Assembly: GCF_002846365.1 (NCBI RefSeq) | Contig: NZ_PJMW01000002.1 | Coordinates: forward strand, 2,356,001 to 2,420,000 | Reading direction: 5' to 3' | Origin: Nocardia fluminea | GTDB lineage: Bacteria > Actinomycetota > Actinomycetes > Mycobacteriales > Mycobacteriaceae | DNA: 64,000 nt | Shown here: piece after piece, positions 46,017-55,456 of the stretch | Layout of the letters: each line of letters opens with the position of its first letter | Position numbering within the stretch: the first letter of the stretch is position 1 | The notes under the pieces: model-generated | What the model saw: the letters and a program-made list of their open reading frames with translations, nothing else | Told to the model about the DNA's origin: nothing | Database searches by the model: none | Position numbers and translations under genes: made by a program

Positions 46017-46115
46017 TGCCGGGCGTCAAGTAATACCCCCGATCCCCGCCTCCAGCGGGGATGACACACGCACTGCTGCAAATGCACGCACCAACAAGTC
46101 CAGGAGGACCCAAAA

Positions 46116-47306
46116 GTGGCGAAGGCGAAGTTCGAGCGGACGAAGCCGCACGTCAACATCGGCACCATCGGTCACGTCGACCACGGCAAGACCACGCTGA
46201 CTGCAGCGATCACCAAGGTGCTGGCTGACAAGTTCCCGACCCTGAACGACGCGTTCGCGTTCGATCAGATCGACAAGGCGCCGGAGGAGAAGGCTCGTGG
46301 TATCACGATCAACATCTCCCACGTCGAGTACCAGACCGAGAAGCGCCACTACGCGCACGTCGACGCCCCGGGTCACGCGGACTACATCAAGAACATGATC
46401 ACCGGTGCGGCGCAGATGGACGGCGCCATCCTGGTGGTCGCGGCCACCGATGGCCCGATGCCGCAGACTCGCGAGCACGTGCTGCTCGCCCGTCAGGTCG
46501 GCGTGCCCTACATCCTGGTCGCGCTGAACAAGTCGGACATGGTCGACGACGAGGAAATCCTCGAGCTCGTCGAGATGGAGGTCCGCGAACTGCTGGCCTC
46601 GCAGGAATTCGACGAGGACGCGCCGGTCGTGCGTGTCTCCGGTCTGAAGGCCCTCGAGGGCGACGAGAAGTGGGCCGAGGCCATCGTCGAGCTCATGCAG
46701 GCCGTCGACGACTCGATCCCGGACCCGGTCCGCGAGACCGAGCTCCCGTTCCTGATGCCCGTTGAGGACGTCTTCACGATCACCGGTCGTGGCACCGTCG
46801 TCACCGGTCGTGTCGAGCGCGGCATCGTCAACGTGAACGAGGAGGTGGAAATCGTCGGCATCAAGGAGAAGTCGACCAAGACCACCGTCACCGGCATCGA
46901 GATGTTCCGCAAGCTGCTCGACCAGGGCCAGGCGGGCGACAACGTCGGCCTGCTGGTTCGTGGCATCAAGCGCGAAGATGTCGAGCGTGGCCAGGTTGTC
47001 GTCAAGCCGGGCACCACGACTCCCCACACGGAGTTCGAGGGCCAGGCGTACATCCTGTCGAAGGACGAGGGCGGCCGCCACACCCCGTTCTTCAACAACT
47101 ACCGCCCGCAGTTCTACTTCCGTACCACGGACGTGACCGGCGTCGTTACCCTCCCCGAGGGCACCGAGATGGTCATGCCCGGCGACAACACCGAGATGCT
47201 GGTCAAGCTGATCCAGCCGGTCGCCATGGACGAAGGCCTGCGCTTCGCGATCCGCGAAGGTGGCCGCACCGTCGGTGCCGGTCGCGTCACGAAGATCATC
47301 AAGTGA
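46116..47306 (+). CDS. tuf: Elongation factor Tu
   Basis: The 396-aa GTPase delivers aminoacyl-tRNA. GTG 46116 is preceded by AGGAGG. G1 is GHVDHGKTT, switch [18 protein letters not shown]3 [13 protein letters not shown]4 NKSDMVD. Domains II and III end with [14 protein letters not shown] bidirectional terminator follows. Confidence 0.99.
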   Translation: MAKAKFERTKPHVNIGTIGHVDHGKTTLTAAITKVLADKFPTLNDAFAFDQIDKAPEEKARGITINISHVEYQTEKRHYAHVDAPGHADYIKNMITGAAQMDGAILVVAATDGPMPQTREHVLLARQVGVPYILVALNKSDMVDDEEILELVEMEVRELLASQEFDEDAPVVRVSGLKALEGDEKWAEAIVELMQAVDDSIPDPVRETELPFLMPVEDVFTITGRGTVVTGRVERGIVNVNEEVEIVGIKEKSTKTTVTGIEMFRKLLDQGQAGDNVGLLVRGIKREDVERGQVVVKPGTTTPHTEFEGQAYILSKDEGGRHTPFFNNYRPQFYFRTTDVTGVVTLPEGTEMVMPGDNTEMLVKLIQPVAMDEGLRFAIREGGRTVGAGRVTKIIK

Positions 47307-47330
47307 GTCTGTAAGACCCACTGACACCGC

Positions 47331-47370
47331 AACGGCGTCACCCCTTCCGGGGTGGCGCCGTTCGGCGTTT
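47331..47370 (+). terminator. Terminator after tuf
   Basis: AACGGCGTCACCCC (47331-47344), TTCC loop, and complementary GGGGTGGCGCCGTT (47349-47362) with one G-T wobble, followed by a short T-run. Confidence 0.85.
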
Positions 47371-47378
47371 CCGGGCTG

Positions 47379-47735
47379 TCAGGCCAACGCGTCGAGGTGC
47401 ACCCGGACGGTGACCCGGCCCTTGGAATCGCGATGGGCGACCGCGTGGCCGGAGTGGTCGACGCCGTCGATGCGGAGGCTGACCGGGCCACCAGCACCTA
47501 GGAAGTTGCGCCACCATTTCTTCTTGTCCGGCATCGCGGCGCCGATGATGTACTCGTCACCGGAACGCCGATAGTTGACCGGCGTCGTGAAGGTGCGCCC
47601 GGAACGCCGGCCCACATAACTGATCTGCGCGAACGACTTACCCAGGACCTTCCCGATCACCGGAGCTTCGGTCAATGCCACCACCCCGGCATTCATCCCC
47701 TTCAATCCCCGACGCAACAACGATTCTCGAGTCAA
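47379..47735 (-). CDS. Deazaflavin (F420)-dependent nitroreductase-family protein
   Basis: The 118-aa split-barrel protein has the DUF385/Ddn-family core ISYVGRRSGRTFTTPVNYRRSGDEYIIGAAMPDKKKWWRNFL. Family members use reduced F420 to reduce quinones or nitro compounds, or bind related cofactors. TTG 47735 is chosen because AGGAGA sits just upstream and no ATG lies in homologous sequence. It sits convergent with tuf. Confidence 0.83.
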   Translation of the reverse strand: MTRESLLRRGLKGMNAGVVALTEAPVIGKVLGKSFAQISYVGRRSGRTFTTPVNYRRSGDEYIIGAAMPDKKKWWRNFLGAGGPVSLRIDGVDHSGHAVAHRDSKGRVTVRVHLDALA

Positions 47736-47921
47736 CGGCTTCTCCTGCCTGCTGAAGAACGAACGTGTTGTTCTCGAAGCTACCGAGCATCTTTGGCAAA
47801 GCGCTGAGAGTCCTCGACGCTCGCGGCATGCCGATACTGGATGACGTCGCAGGTCATCGTGGTTGTCGGTGGTGCTCGGTAGCGTTGGGGTGGTTGCGCA
47901 TTCGACGGGATCGGAGACGTT

Positions 47922-48740
47922 ATGGGTAGGGCACTCGAGCGGGAGCTGGATGTCACGGAAGGGGTGCTCGAGCACGGGATGCCTTATCTCGCGTTCGGGG
48001 CGGGGCGGCCGCTGGTGTTCTCGCGGTGGTTCATGCCCGACCATGCCAATCCGCGGGGGTGGCTGCGGTCGAGTGAGATCAAGACGATGGCGCCGTTGGC
48101 CAGGAACTTCCGGGTGTACGCGGTCAATCGTGCGCCGGGGATGGCGGCCGGGACCTCGATGGGCGATATCGCGCGGGAGCATGCGGAAGCCCTGCACAAG
48201 GAGTTCGGCGCGCCCGTAGACGTTCTCGGCATTTCGTCGGGTGGTTCGGTGGCTCTGCAACTCGCCGCCGACCATCCCTCCGTGGTGCGCCGACTGGTGA
48301 TCGCTTCCTCCGCCTACCGCCTCGATCAGTCCGCGCGGGTGTCGCAGATGAACTACGCGGAGGCCGCCGCCGCGGGCAAACGCTCGCTGCACCATCTGGC
48401 GACCCAGGGCATCGAGTCACCACTGAAGGCGCGACTCGTCGGGGCCGCCGCCTGGCTCGCGGACCCGCTGCTCCGCCCGAAGAACCCCGCCGACACCCTT
48501 GCCTTCGTGCATGCCGAGGATGCCTTCGACCTCACCGGCCGACTGGCCGACATCACGGCCCCCACCCTGGTCGTGGCAGGCGAACGCGACGAGTTCTACG
48601 ACCAATCGTCCTTCCGCCACACCGCCGAAGGTATTCCCGATTCCCGCTTGATCGTCTACCCGGCGACAAGCCATCTCGGTGCGATCAAACACGCCCGGTT
48701 CGCGCCGGATGTCACCGAATTCCTCTCGGCGACAGAATGA
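47922..48740 (+). CDS. Alpha/beta-hydrolase
   Basis: The 272-aa hydrolase has a nucleophile elbow GISSGGS (Ser about 106), acid Asp in GERDEFYD, and His in ATSHLGAIKH. It lacks a signal peptide. It is probably an esterase or C-C hydrolase; the substrate is unknown. GGAG precedes ATG 47922. Confidence 0.87.
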   Translation: MGRALERELDVTEGVLEHGMPYLAFGAGRPLVFSRWFMPDHANPRGWLRSSEIKTMAPLARNFRVYAVNRAPGMAAGTSMGDIAREHAEALHKEFGAPVDVLGISSGGSVALQLAADHPSVVRRLVIASSAYRLDQSARVSQMNYAEAAAAGKRSLHHLATQGIESPLKARLVGAAAWLADPLLRPKNPADTLAFVHAEDAFDLTGRLADITAPTLVVAGERDEFYDQSSFRHTAEGIPDSRLIVYPATSHLGAIKHARFAPDVTEFLSATE

Positions 48741-48741
48741 T

Positions 48742-49173
48742 CTAGCGAATCTTGGCGCCGTAGACGTGTTCGACGGACAGTGCCATGAGTACGCGGCGGT
48801 CGGAGACCATGACCTCGCGGTACTCGGTCCAGTCGGGGTGCTCGCCTGCCGCTGCCCGGTAGTAGTCGACCAGCGCCTCGACCTCCGGGCCGTTGGGGTC
48901 GGTGCCGGGGCCGGTCAGGGTGGCGGTGCCCTCGGCGGTGGCCCACGACCAGCCGTCGGCGCTGGTGACCTCCAGCGTGGCGCGGGGGTCGCGGCGGAGG
49001 TTGACCGTTTTGGCGCGGCCTTCGGTCATGGAGACGTAGATGATGCCCGCGGCGCGGTCGTAGTACGGGGTGACGGGGGAGAGTTGGGGGCGGCCGTCGG
49101 ATTTGATGGTGGCGAGGATGCCGATACGCGAGTCGGCGATGAGGGCGTGCAGGTCGAGCGGGGTTTCGGGCAT
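48742..49173 (-). CDS. PPOX-class (split barrel) F420/FMN-binding oxidoreductase
   Basis: The 143-aa protein starts MPETPLDLHALIADSRIGILATIKSDGRPQLSPVTPYYD and contains RAKTVNLRRDPRATLEVTSADGWSWATAEGTATL, the pattern of Rv1155-like PPOX proteins that bind F420 or FMN. ATG 49173 is the start of homologous sequence; the ORF extends further upstream without similarity. It is convergent with the hydrolase gene. Confidence 0.87.
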   Translation of the reverse strand: MPETPLDLHALIADSRIGILATIKSDGRPQLSPVTPYYDRAAGIIYVSMTEGRAKTVNLRRDPRATLEVTSADGWSWATAEGTATLTGPGTDPNGPEVEALVDYYRAAAGEHPDWTEYREVMVSDRRVLMALSVEHVYGAKIR

Positions 49174-49445
49174 AGGTCGGCTCCTTGGGGTGGCGGGTCT
49201 GCTCGTTGTGACGAACCGCCGTGGCCGCGCGTTTATGCCCGCGTGGCGGAAAACCCGTCGACAGCGCGCGAGCTCCTCGCGTAGAACTTGTCGCATGGTT
49301 ACAGCACGTCCGCAGTCGCGGTTCTAGTTCGCATCGGGTCATGAAGGCGCCGGTGCGGCGCCGCGTGATCCGACGCCCGTGCCGTCCCCGGAACGCCCCA
49401 CCGGCGAGCGTCGATTCATCGACCGAACCAGCCTGGGGGCTTCCC

Positions 49446-51524
49446 ATGACCAGAATCGATCTCGCCCGGATACGCAATATCGGCATCGCCGCCCACATCG
49501 ACGCGGGCAAGACCACGACCACCGAACGGGTGCTGTTCTACACCGGTGTCACCCGGACTCTCGGCGAGGTGCACGACGGCACCGCGGTGATGGACCGGAT
49601 GATCCAGGAGCGCGAGCACGGGATCACCATCGCGGCGGCGGCGACCACCTGCTGGTGGAACGAGCACCAGATCACCATCCTCGACACCCCCGGCCACGTC
49701 GACTTCACCGTCGAGGTGGAGCGTTCGCTGCGGGTGCTCGACGGTGCGATCGCGGTCTTCGATGCCAAGGAGGGCGTGGAGCCGCAGTCGGAGCAGGTGT
49801 GGCGGCAGGCCGACAAGTACGGCGTCCCGCGGATCTGCTTCGTGAACAAGATGGACAAGCTCGGTGCCGACTTCGCGTTCACCGTGCGGACCATCGCGGA
49901 GCGACTCGGTGTGCGCCCGTTGGTGATTCAGCTGCCGATCGGTGCGGAACGCGAGTTCGAAGGCATCATCGACCTGGTCGAGATGACCGCGAAGGTGTGG
50001 CGTGGCGACACCGACCGCGGTGCTCGTTTCGAGACCGTCGAAATTCCGGAAGATCTGCGCACCAGAGCTTTCCAGCATCGTGAGGCGCTGGAGGCGGCAG
50101 TCGCCGAGGCCGATGAGGACGTGCTGGAACGCTACCTCGCGGGCGAGCCGATCACCGCCGCCATCCTGAAGGCGGCGATCCGGCGGATGACGATCGACGC
50201 ACAGGCCTACCCGGTCCTGTGCGGCTCGGCGCTGGCCAACATCGGCGTGCAGCCGCTGCTGGACGCCGTCGTCGACTACCTGCCGTCGCCGCTGGACGTC
50301 GTTGCCGTGCACGGGTTCTCGCCGGAAGGCGAGCACATCCACCGCGCGCCCGATGTCGCCGAGCCGTTCGCGGCACTGGCGTTCAAGGTCGCGCTGCACC
50401 CGTTCTTCGGCAAGCTGGTGTACCTGCGGGTGTACTCCGGTACCGCCGAACCCGGTGCGACCGTACTGAATTCGACCAATGGACGAAAGGAGCGCCTGGG
50501 CAAACTGTTCCAGATGCATTCGAGCACCGAGATCGCCGTCGAGCGGGTGCGGGCCGGGCAGATCTGTGCCGTGATCGGCCTGAAGGCGACGGGAACCGGC
50601 GACACCCTGTGCGATCGGGCAGCGCCCGTCGTCCTGGAGTCGATGACGTTCCCCGATCCCGTACTCGCCGTCTCGATCGAACCGAGGACCCGCGCCGACC
50701 AGGACAAGCTGGGCACCGCCCTGGCTCGCCTGGCCGAGGAGGACCCGACGTTCACCGTGCACGTCGACGCCGAAACCGGTCAGACGGTCATCGGCGGCAT
50801 GGGCGAACTGCATCTGGAGATCCTGGTCGACCGGATGAAACGGGAGTTCCGGGTCGACGCCGGCATCGGCGCCCCACGCGTGGCCTATCGCGAAACCGTC
50901 ACCGCGGCGGTCGATCTGTTCGAGTACACCCACCGCAAGCAACAGGGTGGGCACGGGCAGTTCGCCAAGGTGGTGATCGCGCTGGAACCACACGTGGCCG
51001 ACGACGACGCGATCTACGAATTCGAGAGCCGGGTCACCGGCGGGCGGGTACCGCGGGAGTACATCCCCGCGGTGGACGCGGGCGCGCAAGACGCGTTGCG
51101 TGCCGGCACGCTCGCCGGCTTCCCCCTGGTGAACGTGAAGGTGACGCTGCTCGACGGTGCCGCCCACGTGCAGGATTCGTCGGAACTGGCGTTCCGTCTG
51201 GCGGGCGCGGCGGCGGTTCGCGCGGCGCTCGCGCGGGCGAAGCCGGTACTGCTCGAACCGGTGATGGCCGTGGAGGTCGTGACCCCGGAGGAGTACGTCG
51301 GCGAGGTGATCGGTGACCTGAACGCTCGTCGTGGCCGGGTCACCGAGCTCACGGAACGGGGCGGCGCGCATGTCGTGCGCGCGCTGACCCCGCTCCAGGA
51401 GATGTTCGGCTACATCGGGGACCTGCGCTCCAAAACCCGTGGCCGAGCCAACTACTCGATGGTGTTCGACTCCTACGCCCCGGTCCCACCGGGTGCCGCG
51501 GAGTCGATCATCGCGGGTAGCTGA
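49446..51524 (+). CDS. fusA2: Second elongation factor G paralogue with altered switch I and domain IV tip
   Basis: The 692-aa protein aligns with the fusA product (43877) over its whole length with long identical runs, so it is a close duplicate, unlike the distant FusA2 type of mycobacteria. G1 ([12 protein letters not shown]), DTPGHVDFT and NKMDKLG are intact, but switch I reads [15 protein letters not shown] (canonical [15 protein letters not shown]; Arg61 becomes His58). The domain IV tip reads [11 protein letters not shown] (canonical [11 protein letters not shown]), keeping the tip His. ATG 49446 has TGGGGG upstream; an in-frame ATG at 49341 would add 35 Arg-rich residues. Possible roles are drug tolerance, stress or specialised translocation; none is proven. 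Confidence 0.92.
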   Translation: MTRIDLARIRNIGIAAHIDAGKTTTTERVLFYTGVTRTLGEVHDGTAVMDRMIQEREHGITIAAAATTCWWNEHQITILDTPGHVDFTVEVERSLRVLDGAIAVFDAKEGVEPQSEQVWRQADKYGVPRICFVNKMDKLGADFAFTVRTIAERLGVRPLVIQLPIGAEREFEGIIDLVEMTAKVWRGDTDRGARFETVEIPEDLRTRAFQHREALEAAVAEADEDVLERYLAGEPITAAILKAAIRRMTIDAQAYPVLCGSALANIGVQPLLDAVVDYLPSPLDVVAVHGFSPEGEHIHRAPDVAEPFAALAFKVALHPFFGKLVYLRVYSGTAEPGATVLNSTNGRKERLGKLFQMHSSTEIAVERVRAGQICAVIGLKATGTGDTLCDRAAPVVLESMTFPDPVLAVSIEPRTRADQDKLGTALARLAEEDPTFTVHVDAETGQTVIGGMGELHLEILVDRMKREFRVDAGIGAPRVAYRETVTAAVDLFEYTHRKQQGGHGQFAKVVIALEPHVADDDAIYEFESRVTGGRVPREYIPAVDAGAQDALRAGTLAGFPLVNVKVTLLDGAAHVQDSSELAFRLAGAAAVRAALARAKPVLLEPVMAVEVVTPEEYVGEVIGDLNARRGRVTELTERGGAHVVRALTPLQEMFGYIGDLRSKTRGRANYSMVFDSYAPVPPGAAESIIAGS

Positions 51525-51570
51525 TCGAGAACCGGTGGCGTCGTCGATGCGGCGCCACCGGTTCGCCGGC

Positions 51571-52332
51571 CTAGGTGTGGGTGTCGTCCGAGGTCTCGGT
51601 GTCGACCATCGCTGGAAGCCGGTGCATCCTGGATCCGGCTGTCAGCAGGCGCAGCGCGTCCGCCGAACTCTCGTCGCGTGCGGTGTAGATCTCGAGCCGG
51701 TGGTCGGGACTGTCGGGCTGCAACCACACCTGATAATCGACATCCACGCGCCCCACCGTCGGATGGCGCAGATCCATCGGCCCGACGGTGCAGTCGGCGA
51801 CCTCCGCGGCGGCCCACAATGCCGCGAAGGTGGTACTGCGCATGGCGAGTTCGCCGATCAGTTCGGCCAGCCGGGCGTCGGTGGGATACCGTCCCGCGGT
51901 CAGCCGCAGGTAGCCCACGTGCACTCGGGCGAGCTCGTCCCAGTTCCGGTACAGATCCCTGGCGAGCGGATCGAGGAAGAACAGGCGTGGAATCGACGGA
52001 CGCCGGGCGGGGTCGTCGGGCGCGGTGAAGTCGAGGTGCTCGCCGACGAGCGCGTGCCCGGCGTGGTTCCAGGCGAGGACATCGCCACGGCGCCCGAGGA
52101 CGACGGCGGGCATGGTGTCGCCGAGCGAGCTGAGCAGCGTGAGCACGCGTGGGTGCGGTTGTTCCGGCTCGTCCCGGACCAGACGCGGCACGGCCGGTTG
52201 ACCGGCGAGGTTGTGCAGGTGGGCCGTTTCCGCGGGGTCGAGCCGCAGTACCCGGGCGATGGCGTCGATGACCTGCGCGGAAACGGTCCCGGCCTGGTCC
52301 TGTTCGAGGCGGGTGTAATACCCGGCGCTCAC
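51571..52332 (-). pseudogene. N-terminally truncated XRE/MmyB-type regulator
   Basis: The 253-aa reading frame begins at VSAGYYTRLEQDQAGTVSAQVIDAIARVLRL, which aligns with residue 46 of the intact regulator at 18630 (GMSTDYYTRLEQ). The preceding 45 residues (first HTH helices) are missing. Upstream in the same frame lies unrelated open sequence. The MmyB ligand domain (VVLGRRGDVLAWNHAG, RLFFLDPLARDLYRNWDELA) is complete. A short protein could still start at GTG 52332. DNA binding is probably lost. The break coincides with the left edge of the accessory region. Confidence 0.8.
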
Positions 52333-52656
52333 TCCAGCTGACGTGTTATTAGTGCATACTATCTGACTTGCGGGAATGCTGCAATCGGGGTTGGTTCGGA
52401 TTCAGCTGGGACGCTTCCCCATTGTGATGCAGCGTGGAGGGACCCCAGTTGGCCTGCGCTCGGAACTCCGCCTCTCTGGTGGTCCGGGCTATGGGCGGCC
52501 TACCCAGTCCACTGGCGTCGGGTATGCGTCCGGTCTCTGTTCTGCTCCGGCTCTTGCTTCTTTGGAAAGGTCTTTTTGCTCTATTTGCTTCCTATTAACT
52601 GTGTTGGGATTGTGGTCCCGTCAAATGCTCCACAGCGCAGGATGTGAGGTGGTCAG
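52333..52656. other. Gene-free junction region, locally AT-rich
   Basis: There is no convincing gene here. The stretch begins where homology of the truncated regulator stops. It includes a T-rich segment (about 52553-52605) unlike the surrounding GC-rich DNA, possibly a promoter region for 52657. Confidence 0.5.
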
Positions 52657-53172
52657 ATGATCAATTCCACACAAAATCCCGATGTTTGCGAAACAAACGA
52701 ATCCGCAGTGGATGGCCAGTCCGTTCGGATGAGGTCGAGGACTCCGAGCCGATCTTGCGCGCAGCGCAATCTCGGGAGCAAGTGTCTACATTCCAGCTGT
52801 CCAGACGATCCCGGTGCAGCGTGCTCGGGCATGGGTAGTCGGTCCGGGGCTGTAGCTCCTGCCGCTTCTTCCGGCGGGTCCCGCAGTGAATTCCATGTCA
52901 TCGCCCGTCTCGACGCCGGTGACACTGTCGCCGATGTATTCAGCAGCGATATCGTCGATGTGGCAAGTGGTATTCGCCACACCGCTGATTGGCCGCAGTC
53001 GTTGCCGGTGCGGCCGCGCAAGGCGGTCGGTCTGGACGAGCTCGATCACGCGCTGGCCGACGCCGGGTATCAGCGCTCCAGTAGCTGGCGCAAGCGGGTT
53101 ACCAACAGCGGTGTCGTGCGCTACTTCGCCTATGCGACCACTCCCTTCTGCAACCGTGGGCAGAATCGTTAG
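52657..53172 (+). CDS. Hypothetical protein, orphan
   Basis: The 171-aa product starts MINSTQNPDVCETNESAVDG after a GTGAGG-like site. The first half has low complexity (Ser, Arg, Cys). The second half (about 77-171) looks globular: FHVIARLDAGDTVADVFSSDI and GLDELDHALADAGYQRSSSWRKRVTNSGVVRYFAYATTP. No family is recognised. The composition of the first half is unlike neighbouring genes. It may belong to the accessory element. Confidence 0.5.
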   Translation: MINSTQNPDVCETNESAVDGQSVRMRSRTPSRSCAQRNLGSKCLHSSCPDDPGAACSGMGSRSGAVAPAASSGGSRSEFHVIARLDAGDTVADVFSSDIVDVASGIRHTADWPQSLPVRPRKAVGLDELDHALADAGYQRSSSWRKRVTNSGVVRYFAYATTPFCNRGQNR

Positions 53173-53275
53173 CCCCTCGCAAAGGCGCCTCGCCTTGCGC
53201 GGTTTCTCGGACGCCGCCCTCCCTCCCGCCCTTGCTGTGCGCGCGCATGGCACAAGACCAAAGGTAAGAGACCTA

Positions 53276-53674
53276 ATGGACGTACAGATCTCGGATTCGG
53301 CAGGTGCGCAGTTGTTCACTCGTGCCGCAGCATGCGCCGGGTTCGCCCGTCGACCTCGACACGCGGCCGCCAGCACGGCCATCGGCTATGTGCGTACCGA
53401 CTTGCCCGGTCCTGGCCAGTCACAGTGTGAATCGCTGATCCGCACCGCCGCTGCCGATCTTGGCTATGACCTGCTCGGGACCCTGGTGTTCGCGGCGACC
53501 CCGCTGGACCGGCTGCAGGCCTTGGTCGCAGAGGTCGCCGTCGATGCGGTGTTGTGTCCCTCATTCGCCCACCTCGATGGACAGGTGCCCACCGAACTGC
53601 TGACGGTTACCGATGTGATCGTTGTGGACCCGCCCATCACCTACTGCCGCTGGGATCCCCAGTTTCTGGACTGA
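53276..53674 (+). CDS. Small resolvase-fold-like protein lacking the catalytic serine
   Basis: The 132-aa protein reads AIGYVRTDLPGPGQSQCESLIRTAAADLGYDLLGTLVF, LDRLQALVAEVAVDAVLCPSFAHL and TVTDVIVVDPPITYCRW. The order of strands and helices mirrors the N-terminal domain of serine recombinases, but the catalytic Ser (normally YxRVS) is replaced by Thr-Asp. No DNA-binding C-terminal domain is present. It is therefore probably a recombinase-derived accessory protein. The assignment is by pattern only. Confidence 0.5.
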   Translation: MDVQISDSAGAQLFTRAAACAGFARRPRHAAASTAIGYVRTDLPGPGQSQCESLIRTAAADLGYDLLGTLVFAATPLDRLQALVAEVAVDAVLCPSFAHLDGQVPTELLTVTDVIVVDPPITYCRWDPQFLD

Positions 53675-53773
53675 GCATTTCCGAGGCGAATCGCGGTCGT
53701 GCAGTCGTTCTCGCACCCCATGCATCCACCGTTGCCGATCACCGGCGGCGGGTCGGTCCCTTCGCGCACCATG

Positions 53774-54628
53774 TCACCGGCCACCACGCACCCCCACGGG
53801 TCTCAGCTGGCCGATGGCGGCGTAAGCGCTCAGGTTCCACGCCGCCCGATGGCGGGGTGCGATAGCCGACAACCGCCGAACTCCCTCCCCGTCGCCGTCG
53901 TCGTCGCGGTTCGGATTGGGTGCCCACCGATGCGGGGCGACCAGACCGGGTGCGAGCAGCTCGTATCCGGCGAGCATGGCCGTGATCTCGTCTCGTCCGC
54001 GTGGGTGGTAAGGGATGCCGACGCAGGCCAGGCTGTCAGCGGCTGCCTGGATGTGCTGGGGGTAGAACTCGTCGGTGACGTGGGTGAGCACGAGCCATGT
54101 CCCGACCGGGAGTCGTTCGGTCAATTCGGCGAGCACAGTGGGGGCGTCGGCGATCAATTCCGCGGTGCCCGACACACACACCGCCGCCGGTGCCGTCATG
54201 TCCATCACCGTGGTGATGTCGCGCATGATCGCGTCGGTGTCGGTGATGTCGGTATCGGTGAAGAACCGTCTAGGCGGTTCGTGCAGCATCGCCCGCCCGT
54301 GAGTGGCCGCGAGGATGTCGGTGTCGACGTACAACGTCCGCGCGGTGCTGTTGTGTTGTCCGGCGAGGTCGTGGATTTCGGGGGCGTGGGGCAGACCACA
54401 CCCCAGCTCTACGAACTGGGACACCCCGTGATGGTCGGACAGGTATTCGACCGCGCGTCGGGTGAAGCGACGGGATTCGGTGAGTGCGGGTCTGAGGGTG
54501 CTGCTTGACAGAGCGTCGGCTAGCGCCTTGTCGGTTTCGTAGTGGTCTTTCCCGCGCAGGAACACGTTGTGCAGGCGTGCGGGTGTGGGCTGGTATGGGT
54601 CGATCACGTGGGGTGGGCGGGTGGTCAC
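53774..54628 (-). CDS. DUF574 S-adenosylmethionine-dependent methyltransferase
   Basis: The 284-aa protein begins MTTRPPHVIDPYQPTPARLHNVFLRGKDHYETD, the DUF574 (Methyltransf_19) opening. The SAM motif is QFVELGCGLPHAPEIHDLA, followed by YVDTDILAATHGRAML and the VCVSGTAELIADAPTVLAELTERLPVGTWLVLTHV region. The start is GTG 54628, with GGAG 8-9 nt upstream. The natural acceptor of this actinobacterial family is unknown. Members often sit next to HTH-DUF397/DUF5753 genes, as here with DUF5753 upstream. Confidence 0.88.
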   Translation of the reverse strand: MTTRPPHVIDPYQPTPARLHNVFLRGKDHYETDKALADALSSSTLRPALTESRRFTRRAVEYLSDHHGVSQFVELGCGLPHAPEIHDLAGQHNSTARTLYVDTDILAATHGRAMLHEPPRRFFTDTDITDTDAIMRDITTVMDMTAPAAVCVSGTAELIADAPTVLAELTERLPVGTWLVLTHVTDEFYPQHIQAAADSLACVGIPYHPRGRDEITAMLAGYELLAPGLVAPHRWAPNPNRDDDGDGEGVRRLSAIAPRHRAAWNLSAYAAIGQLRPVGVRGGR

Positions 54629-55456
54629 GGTGGGGGCTCCTGCCGCGTCGTGTGCGACGGAAGGCCCCCGACCGACCCCGGGTGTCCGTGGCGAGGGCGC
54701 ACGGTGTGGGGGTGTTGGTCCGGGCCTTCCGGTGTTATCGGTCAGTGGGTGGTGTGGGTGCTCCCGGAGGTCGTTTGGGTAGCCTCCGGGAGCGTTTCCC
54801 CACCCTCGAACCGGCGGCTCGGGGGTCGCCGGTGTGGTTCGAGGTATTAGGTGGTCTTGTGGCGTCGCGGCTGTGCCGGTGCCGGGCGGTCGCTTTTGTG
54901 GGGAGTGGATCGACAAGGTTTGGTGGGCGCCGGACATCGCGACTTCGCCGGTTACGTGTCCCGGGCCCGCCTTGGCGCGCCGTGGTGAGGGTATCTCGGG
55001 TCCTCACCGGGCGCGAAGGCCATTCAGTCGGTCGGGAGTTGCGGGCTGATGACACAGGTCCGGGCAGTAAATCGGTCGCTCGTTGGGAATCAGGTGGTTT
55101 GTGGTGTGCGGTGGCGGGTGTGGGCCGTCAGGGCAACAGATAGAGCCGCTCAGTCGGCAAGCGCGGCAACCCTGCGCACATCCCGGACACGACCGCGACG
55201 GTGCACGGTCGGCGCGCACCGACCTCCTGAACGAACACGAGCGCAGCCGTCAGGCACGCCGCGAATTCGATACGGACAGTAGCGAATTGGACGAGAAGCC
55301 GGATGTCGGGTTCCTCGGGGCACGGCGACGCAGGTGGGGGTGTCATCGGGGAAGTGCTCGCTCGGCGGTGGTGAGACTGTGGCGTACCGCAGTCGAGTCC
55401 GATGGTGCCCGATCGGGTGTGGTGCACGGTGCCCCCTGGGTTGCCGGTGTGGGTGG
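54629..55456 (-). other. Structured gene-free region upstream of the DUF574 gene
   Basis: Overlapping ORFs in several frames are Arg/Pro-rich and unconvincing. Two strong hairpins lie in the presumed leader of the DUF574 transcript: CTCCCGGAGG (54761-54770) with CCTCCGGGAG (54783-54792), and CCTCGAACC (54804-54812) with GGTTCGAGG (54836-54844) with an inner GGCG/CGCC stem. A structured 5' leader or attenuator is possible. Confidence 0.5.

Noticed and set aside
43856..46168. Antisense ORF opposite fusA
   Set aside because: Shadow of fusA codon use; no recognisable protein.
49282..49326. TAGAAC/GTTCTA dyad upstream of the second EF-G gene
   Set aside because: Only 6 bp with a long spacer; too weak to call an operator or attenuator.
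52376..52660. 94-codon plus-strand ORF at the island junction
   Set aside because: Low-complexity, crosses an AT-rich likely promoter, no homology pattern.
52786..53382. 198-codon minus-strand ORF
   Set aside because: It overlaps two better plus-strand candidates and has shadow-like composition.
54505..55143. 212-codon plus-strand ORF in the 54.6-55.5 kb gap
   Set aside because: Very Arg/Gly-rich, no domain, overlaps the DUF574 start region, and no ribosome-binding site.
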